A stretch of DNA of 5,325 nucleotides from Sulfurimonas sp. (GTDB lineage Bacteria; Campylobacterota; Campylobacteria; Campylobacterales; Sulfurimonadaceae): the NCBI GenBank assembly GCA_027044845.1, contig JALUBM010000173.1, forward strand, positions 1 to 5,325. The letters run 5' to 3'. Below are positions 1-5,325 of this stretch, piece after piece. Both the position numbers and the translations under genes were made by a program. The stretch's first letter is position 1. Every line of letters begins with the position of its first letter. The notes below the pieces were generated by a model. That model saw nothing but the letters and a program-made list of their open reading frames with translations, was not told the DNA's origin and ran no database searches.

Positions 1-1
1 A

Positions 2-1204
2 CATAACGGCGAATTTTACGCATTGCCTCAATCTCCACAACTTTTCAAACAGCTTTTAATGGTTGGTGGATTTGATAGATACTTTCAGATAGCAAAATGT
101 TTCCGTGATGAAGATTTAAGAGCCGACAGACAGCCTGAATTTACTCAAATAGATGTTGAAATGAGCTTTTGTAATCAAGAAAATGTTATAAAAGTAGCTG
201 AAGATTTACTCACAGCTATGTTTAAAGCATGTGATATTGATATAAAACCACCATTTAATCGTATGACTTATAATACAGCTATGGAACTTTACGGTTCTGA
301 CAAACCAGACTTAAGATATGACTTAAAAATGGTAGATGTTATTGATATTTTTGAAAGATGTGACAATGAAATCTTTACAAATATAGCAAAAACACCACAT
401 ACCAACCGTATCAAAGCACTTAAAGTTCCTGGTGCCGATTTAATCTTTTCTAAGCGTGAAATGAAATCATTTGAAGAATATGTGCGTAAATTCGGTGCCC
501 ACGGTTTAGGATATTTTCAAATGAAAGAAGATGGACTTAAAGGTCCTCTTACCAAATTTTTTAGTGAAGAAGATATTGCTCTTATTATAGAAAGGACTGA
601 ACTTGAAGTCGGTGATGTTGTTTTCTTTGGTGCAGGTGAGAAAAAAGTTGTTTGGGATTATATGGGAAGATTTAGAAACTTCATCGCAGAGCATGAAAAA
701 ATGAACCTTATTGATGAAAATGCCTTTGAATTTGTATGGGTCGTTGATTTTCCTATGTTTGAAGTTGAAGATGGACAGGTAAAAGCCCTACACCACCCTT
801 TTACAATGCCAAAAAGTCTTGATAAAGATAATGTTGAAGAGATAGAATCTATCGCTTATGACATTGTTCTTAACGGTACAGAGCTTGGTGGTGGTTCTAT
901 TCGTATTCATAAAGAAGCAATTCAAGAAGAGGTATTTAAACTTCTCGGAATTGAAGAGGAAGAAGCAGAAGAAAAATTTGGTTTTCTCCTTGATGCATTA
1001 AAATTTGGTGCACCTCCACATGGTGGTTTTGCTATCGGTTTTGACAGACTTATAATGCTTATAGCAAACAAATCAAGCATACGAGATGTTATTGCATTTC
1101 CAAAAACGCAAAGAGCTGCTTGTATGCTTACAAAAGCACCAAGTCAAGTTGATAACACACAACTTCGTGATCTGCATATAAGATTACGCGAACAAATAAA
1201 ATAA
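2..1204 (+). CDS. aspS: Aspartyl-tRNA synthetase, 5'-truncated by window edge
   Basis: Class II aminoacyl-tRNA synthetase that charges tRNA with aspartate in the cytoplasm. About 400 C-terminal residues are present; bacterial AspRS is about 580-590 aa, so the anticodon-binding OB domain and class II motif 1 lie upstream. The frame is open back to base 2, and the first visible residues ([13 protein letters not shown]) match the AspRS core, so the TTG at 23 is an internal Leu codon and not a start. Motif 2 ([18 protein letters not shown]) is at visible residues 34-51, the bacterial GAD insertion lies roughly at 100-235, and motif 3 (GAPPHGG, then GFDR with its arginine at 349) is at 336-353. 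No frameshift or missing motif is seen. The stop overlaps the adk start by one base (TAATG). In Campylobacterota this enzyme is usually non-discriminating and also makes Asp-tRNA(Asn) for GatCAB; that is family knowledge, because the deciding N-terminal residues are not visible. Confidence 0.97.
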   Translation, partial: HNGEFYALPQSPQLFKQLLMVGGFDRYFQIAKCFRDEDLRADRQPEFTQIDVEMSFCNQENVIKVAEDLLTAMFKACDIDIKPPFNRMTYNTAMELYGSDKPDLRYDLKMVDVIDIFERCDNEIFTNIAKTPHTNRIKALKVPGADLIFSKREMKSFEEYVRKFGAHGLGYFQMKEDGLKGPLTKFFSEEDIALIIERTELEVGDVVFFGAGEKKVVWDYMGRFRNFIAEHEKMNLIDENAFEFVWVVDFPMFEVEDGQVKALHHPFTMPKSLDKDNVEEIESIAYDIVLNGTELGGGSIRIHKEAIQEEVFKLLGIEEEEAEEKFGFLLDALKFGAPPHGGFAIGFDRLIMLIANKSSIRDVIAFPKTQRAACMLTKAPSQVDNTQLRDLHIRLREQIK

Positions 1205-1779
1205 TGAATTATAAAAAACTCTTTTTAATTATCGGAGCTCCTGGCTCTGGTAAAACGACAGATGCCGAACTTATAGCCAAACATAATGAAAATATAACAC
1301 ATTACTCTACTGGTGATATGTTACGTGAAGAAGTCGCAAGCAACAGCAAAAGAGGCAAAGAGATAAACAAATATATCTCAAAAGGTGAAATCGTTCCTAT
1401 AAATATAGTCATAGAAACAATCATCAATGCCATTAAAGCATCTTCAACTGATAATATCATCATAGATGGTTACCCTAGAAGTATCGAACAAATGGTTGAA
1501 CTTGATAAGTATCTTCAAGAAAACAAAGATATAGAACTGGTAAATGTCATTGAAGTAACAGTAAGTGAAGAAACAGCCAGAGAGAGAGTTCTCGGTCGTT
1601 CCCGTGGAGAAGATGACAATAATGAAGTATTTAATAACCGTATGAAAGTTTATACAGAGCCATTACACCAGATTAGAGACTTTTATACAAAAAAAGGTAT
1701 TTTACAAGTTATTTCAGGTGAAAGAAGTATAGAAGAGATTGTTTTTGAAATGGAAAACTTTATTCTCTCAAAAATCTAA
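1204..1779 (+). CDS. adk: Adenylate kinase, short (Campylobacterota-type)
   Basis: Cytoplasmic P-loop NMP kinase catalysing AMP + ATP = 2 ADP. The 191-aa length matches the short Adk of Helicobacter and Campylobacter. The Walker A loop GAPGSGKT is at residues 11-18, the AMP-binding STGDMLRE at 35-42, DGYPRS (variant of the usual DGFPR) at 88-93, and a short LID with [11 protein letters not shown] at 131-141, followed by the conserved Arg at 146. There is no extended LID and no zinc cysteines. The start ATG overlaps the aspS stop by one base (TAATG) with no good Shine-Dalgarno, so translation is probably coupled to aspS. The aspS-adk order is conserved in Campylobacter. In this operon the enzyme would recycle AMP released by AspRS and by ThiI. 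A second, distinct adenylate kinase is encoded at 3247-3897 on the minus strand, so which one carries the housekeeping role is open. A UMP/CMP kinase activity is possible but less likely, given the Adk-like motifs and context. Confidence 0.93.
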   Translation: MNYKKLFLIIGAPGSGKTTDAELIAKHNENITHYSTGDMLREEVASNSKRGKEINKYISKGEIVPINIVIETIINAIKASSTDNIIIDGYPRSIEQMVELDKYLQENKDIELVNVIEVTVSEETARERVLGRSRGEDDNNEVFNNRMKVYTEPLHQIRDFYTKKGILQVISGERSIEEIVFEMENFILSKI

Positions 1780-1782
1780 AGG
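1778..1782 (+). promoter_or_regulatory. Ribosome binding site for thiI
   Basis: AAAGG overlaps the adk stop codon and ends 8 nt before the ATG at 1791. It supports that start and means thiI can be initiated independently on the polycistronic message, unlike adk. Confidence 0.6.
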
Positions 1783-1790
1783 CTCCAAAC

Positions 1791-3236
1791 ATGCAAAAGT
1801 TTATATTAAAATTATTTCCTGAAATCATGATAAAAGGACCATCAGCAAAACGCCAAATGGTCGGACAACTTTATAATAATCTGCTTACCATTTTACAACG
1901 CATCAATGCAAAAATTGAAGTCAAAAAATATTCCGACAAGATAGAAGTCTTTACTCCAAAAGATGTTCTTCCTCAAGTGAGACAAAAACTTTTAGACACT
2001 TCAGGAATTGAGCAAATTCTTGAAGTACTTCAATTTGACAGCATGGATACAATAGATAAAATAAAAATCAAAGTTCGCGAACTTGTAGCCGATTCGCTCA
2101 AAGATAAGACTTTTGTCGTTAGAGTAAAACGGAGTGGAAAACATAATTTTAGCTCCATAGATATAGAGAAAACAGTTGGTGGACACCTACTTGCAAATTC
2201 TGAGGCAAAAGGTGTTTCTTTGAAAAATCCTGATATTACCGTACAAATGGAACTTATTCAAAGCCAACTTAATGTCATTACGACAAAGTATAAAGGGCTT
2301 AGTGGTTTTCCTATAGGAACACAAGGTGATATTCTCTCCCTTATGTCAGGTGGTTTTGATTCTACTGTTGCCTCTTATCTTACTATGAAGAGAGGAATAA
2401 AAACACATTTTATTTTTTTTAATCTTGGCGGCATGGCTCACGAAATCGGAGTAAAACAAGTTGCTCTATATCTTTGGAATAAATTTGGTTCTTCACATAA
2501 AGTCAAATTCATATCTGTCCCTTTTGATAATGTTATTGAAGAAATATTTCGTTCAACTCCACCGACTTATATGGGTGTAACACTTAAACGCCTTATGCTT
2601 ATTGCTTCAGAAAAGGTGGCAGACGATATGGAAATAGATGCCCTTGTAACTGGAGAAAGTGTTGCACAAGTTTCAAGCCAAACACTCCGAAATTTAGCAC
2701 TTATTGACCAAGTAAGTAATAAGCTTATATTACGTCCACTTTCAACTATGAACAAACCTGAAATCATTGCTATTGCCAATGAGATAGGAACACGCTATTT
2801 TGCCGAAAATATGCCTGAATATTGCGGTGTAATTTCTCAAAATCCTATCACGCACGGCTCTTTTAAACGTATGGAAAAAGTAGCAAAAAAGTTTAATTAT
2901 GCTATTTTAGATACTGCCATTACAGATGCTCAATATCTCAACATTGATGAAATAGTAGATGATGTTGCAAACCTTGCACCCATTGAAATAATCAATGACT
3001 TACAAAGTGGTGATTTTACCATTATAGATATTCGTCCCGAAGAAGAATGCATCAAGACTCCATGTAAGACTATCAAAATACCTTTTCACAAACTCAAAAC
3101 CGAATTTGCCAAACTCCCACAAGACAAAGAATATCTGCTTTATTGTGATAAAGGAATTATGAGTCAACTTCACGCACAGTATTTGAGAGATGCAAAAGGA
3201 AATAAAAATATTCGGGTCTATCGACCCAAACTCTTA

Positions 3237-3239
<3 letters not shown>
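1791..3239 (+). CDS. thiI: tRNA 4-thiouridine sulfurtransferase ThiI, with rhodanese domain
   Basis: ThiI adenylates U8 of tRNA and transfers persulfide sulfur, passed from a cysteine desulfurase, to give 4-thiouridine; in many bacteria it also serves thiamine thiazole synthesis. The protein is 482 aa, the same length as E. coli ThiI, with the full architecture: N-terminal ferredoxin-like domain (about 1-75), THUMP domain (about 75-165, including VKRSGKHNFSSID), AANH/PP-loop ATPase (about 175-390) with SGGFDST at 186-192, and a C-terminal rhodanese domain (about 400-482). Both catalytic cysteines are present: Cys345 in PEYCGVIS (E. coli Cys344) and the persulfide Cys452 in YCDKGIMS (E. coli Cys456). 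The terminal VYRP motif is kept. It lies 11 nt after adk, so it is the third gene of the aspS operon. Similarity to the gammaproteobacterial protein is notable over FNLGG-AHEIGVKQVA. The 3' end overlaps a probable terminator of the opposing operon. Confidence 0.97.
3201..3230 (-). terminator. Intrinsic terminator of the minus-strand adk operon, inside the thiI 3' end
   Basis: Read on the minus strand, TTTGGGTC (3230-3223), loop GATA (3222-3219) and GACCCGAA (3218-3211) form an 8-bp stem with one T-G wobble. It is followed at once by the T-rich tail TATTTTTATTT (3210-3200), 17 nt past the adk stop codon. On the plus strand the same hairpin is followed by AAACTCTTA, which lacks a T tract, so it should act mainly on the minus-strand transcript. 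The bases also encode the conserved ThiI C-terminal VYRP. Confidence 0.6.
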
Positions 3240-4202
<963 letters not shown>

Positions 4203-4229
4203 TTCCTGTCCTTATTTAGTATTTATGTA

Positions 4230-4235
4230 ATAATA
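4230..4235 (-). promoter_or_regulatory. Candidate -10 for the acidic protein-adk operon
   Basis: TATTAT on the minus strand (an alternative, TATAGT, lies at 4240-4235). It would start transcription near 4223 and give a leader of about 21 nt that holds the AAGGA ribosome site at 4213-4209. No convincing -35 is seen, which is usual for Campylobacterota sigma-70 promoters. Confidence 0.45.
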
Positions 4236-4236
4236 C

Positions 4237-4242
4237 TATAAT
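4237..4242 (+). promoter_or_regulatory. Consensus -10 (TATAAT) for the CinA-like gene
   Basis: A perfect TATAAT in an AT-rich 59-bp divergent gap. Transcription from about 4249 would give a leader of only about 13 nt, containing a weak AAGAG ribosome site (4252-4256) 5 nt before the ATG at 4262. No -35 is visible. It sits next to the facing minus-strand -10 at 4230-4235. Confidence 0.6.
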
Positions 4243-4261
4243 TAGGTAAAAAAGAGATGTT

Positions 4262-5014
4262 ATGAAGTTTTATGTAGTAATTATAGGAACAGAAATTTTG
4301 AACGGAAGGCGTGTCGATAAACACTTTGATTTTTTAAAAAATGAACTTGCAAAATATGGACATGAACTCTTTGCCTCTTTTATCATCAAAGATGAAACTC
4401 AACTTATGAAACGCACTTACACCATGATAAAAGAAGATGAAAATGCGATACTATTTTCTTTTGGTGGCATCGGTTCAACCCCTGATGATTTAACAAGAGC
4501 GGTAGTTGCAGAAATTTTTAGAAATTCAAAACTTATCACACATAAAAAGTTCAAACAAGATATTATAGAAAAATTTGGCGAAAAAGCTTATCCTCACAGA
4601 ATTCACATGGCAGATTTACCACCAGACGCCGAACTTTTACATAACCCTATCAATAACATGTCAGGATTTTCTTTAGATAATCGATTCTTTTTCATGCCAG
4701 GATTTCCTTCAATGTCACACCCTATGGCAAGTAAAATCATACAAACATATTTTAATAAATCACAAAAAAAGTTTCGATACACACTCAAAGCCAAAACAAG
4801 TGAAGAGACTCTTATAACATTAATGCAACAGCTTCCAAACACTGTCGAACTCTCTTCTTTACCTATTTTTATAGATGGAAAACCAAATGTTGAGTTATCT
4901 CTCAGTGGTAAAAATCAAGAAGAGGTCAAACAATATTTTAACATGTTTGAACAAGAATTATTTCATAAGAAAATAGCTTTTACAATAATAAATCAAGGAA
5001 TTTCGTCAATTTAG
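4262..5014 (+). CDS. Molybdopterin-binding-fold protein, CinA N-terminal-like (COG1058 type)
   Basis: A 250-aa protein with the MoCF_biosynth (MogA/MoeA/CinA N-terminal) fold. Seen: the opening strand and GTEILNGRRVDKH at 9-21 (CinA consensus resembles GdELL.G...dtN), the signature FGGIGSTPDDLTRA at 67-80 (usual GG[LI]GPTxDD.T, here Ser for Pro and an extra Phe before GG), and MPGFPSM at 145-151 matching the CinA LPGVPxEM loop. Residues about 165-250 form a further alpha/beta segment; the C-terminal NMN amidohydrolase domain of full CinA is absent. Full CinA is about 400 aa, so this is the stand-alone form often labelled competence/damage-inducible protein A. Family members hydrolyse ADP-ribose-type or FAD-like nucleotides; the real substrate here cannot be read from sequence. 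No signal peptide. It is transcribed divergently from the acidic protein-adk operon, from its own TATAAT promoter. A role in competence or molybdenum cofactor synthesis is not supported by the neighbours. Confidence 0.88.
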   Translation: MKFYVVIIGTEILNGRRVDKHFDFLKNELAKYGHELFASFIIKDETQLMKRTYTMIKEDENAILFSFGGIGSTPDDLTRAVVAEIFRNSKLITHKKFKQDIIEKFGEKAYPHRIHMADLPPDAELLHNPINNMSGFSLDNRFFFMPGFPSMSHPMASKIIQTYFNKSQKKFRYTLKAKTSEETLITLMQQLPNTVELSSLPIFIDGKPNVELSLSGKNQEEVKQYFNMFEQELFHKKIAFTIINQGISSI

Positions 5015-5045
5015 TTTGGTTATTGGTACTTTTATTGCTTTTTAG

Positions 5046-5060
5046 TTTTAATAATTAAAA
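5046..5060. repeat. AT-only perfect palindrome in promoter region
   Basis: TTTTAAT-A-ATTAAAA is a 15-bp perfect palindrome between the CinA-like gene and the next gene. It includes possible -10 matches (TAATAAT at 5049-5055; TAAAAT at 5056-5061). It could be a promoter or an operator, but short AT palindromes are common in such low-GC spacers. The 61-bp gap has no GC-stemmed hairpin, so no terminator for the upstream gene is seen. Confidence 0.3.
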
Positions 5061-5075
5061 TAAAGAGAAATATTT

Positions 5076-5325
5076 ATGACATTAATAATGAACAATCATG
5101 TCTTTAAAGGACATAGAACCTTACTTGGTAGCAAATTTATAACCTATAAAGAACTAAGTTTACCTTTACGAACAGATATATATCAATATTCTAAAAACGG
5201 TTTTGATTGGGGAAATACTTCAAAAGGTGCCTTGCAACTTGCTTTTGCAATACTCTATCAACTTAGCAATAAAGAAACCGCAGAAAAATATGCAGAACAA
5301 TATTGCGAAGATGTTGTTAAACAAT
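5076..5325 (+). CDS. DUF6166-like protein, 3'-truncated by window edge
   Basis: An open frame from ATG 5076 to the window end, 83 codons visible and no stop. The translation contains NGFDWGNTSKGALQLAFAIL at residues 41-60, followed by a predicted helix (KETAEKYAEQYCEDVVKQ at 66-83). This resembles the DUF6166 pattern, in which a ...F.WGY.GSGPAQLALAIL core follows a short beta-rich N-terminus. Here Asn-Thr-Ser-Lys-Gly replaces the usual Gly-Gly-Ser-Gly loop, so it is a divergent member. DUF6166 has no established function; it is found on bacterial chromosomes, plasmids and phages. The chosen start has AAAGAGA (5062-5068) 7 nt upstream; an in-frame ATG at 5088 has no ribosome site. There is no signal peptide. 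Assignment rests on recalled motif similarity only. Confidence 0.68.
   Translation, partial: MTLIMNNHVFKGHRTLLGSKFITYKELSLPLRTDIYQYSKNGFDWGNTSKGALQLAFAILYQLSNKETAEKYAEQYCEDVVKQ

Noticed and set aside
23..25. TTG at 23 as the start of a 393-aa protein
   Set aside because: The frame is open upstream to base 2 and encodes conserved AspRS core residues; the gene is cut by the window edge, and TTG is an internal Leu codon.
2413..2420. Run of eight T in thiI as a possible phase-variation or slippage tract
   Set aside because: It encodes conserved Phe codons in the FIFFNLGG stretch, is short, and homopolymers of this size are expected in AT-rich DNA; no alternative frame product is evident.
2567..2779. 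70-aa minus-strand open frame inside thiI
   Set aside because: It lies wholly within the conserved PP-loop domain coding of thiI, with no promoter or ribosome site; the same applies to the short minus-strand frames at 506-694, 2001-2186 and 4603-4842.
5015..5075. Terminator after the CinA-like gene
   Set aside because: Only an AT-only palindrome is present, with no GC stem followed by a T tract, so no intrinsic terminator can be supported.

Overview
The window looks like a low-GC chromosomal segment from a member of the Campylobacterota (Epsilonproteobacteria), most likely a Sulfurimonas- or Sulfurovum-like organism. The evidence is the AT-rich coding, the aspS-adk gene pair with a short (191 aa) adenylate kinase as in Campylobacter and Helicobacter, tight gene packing, and promoters with a TATAAT-like -10 but no clear -35. 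The genus is an inference; there is no rRNA or other decisive marker here.

Layout: (1) a plus-strand operon, aspS (3' two thirds only), adk (short type) and thiI, covering 2-3239 with a 1-nt overlap and then an 11-nt gap; (2) a minus-strand operon, read from 4202 down to 3247, made of a 102-aa acidic coiled-coil-like protein and a second, long-type adenylate kinase, joined by a 4-nt ATGA overlap. It converges on thiI with only 7 bp between the two stop codons, and its probable intrinsic terminator lies inside the last codons of thiI; (3) a 59-bp divergent intergenic region with facing promoters; (4) a plus-strand gene for a molybdopterin-binding-fold (CinA N-terminal-like) protein, 4262-5014; (5) the start of a plus-strand gene for a DUF6166-like protein, running off the window end. 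There are no RNA genes, IS elements, CRISPR arrays or long intergenic gaps.

Functionally the plus operon joins two enzymes that release AMP and pyrophosphate while acting on tRNA (aspartyl-tRNA synthetase and the s4U8 sulfurtransferase ThiI) with the kinase that recycles AMP. The most notable point is that two different adenylate kinases lie within about 1.5 kb of each other. One is the lineage-typical short form. The other is a long form that keeps every catalytic and LID residue checked at the same residue number as in E. coli Adk. The neighbouring ThiI also has the E. coli-like architecture and length, including the rhodanese domain. This suggests, without proving it, acquisition of gammaproteobacterial-like genes followed by adaptation to host base composition. 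I see no clearly novel defence or mobile system; the least explained element is the acidic protein translationally coupled to the second adenylate kinase.
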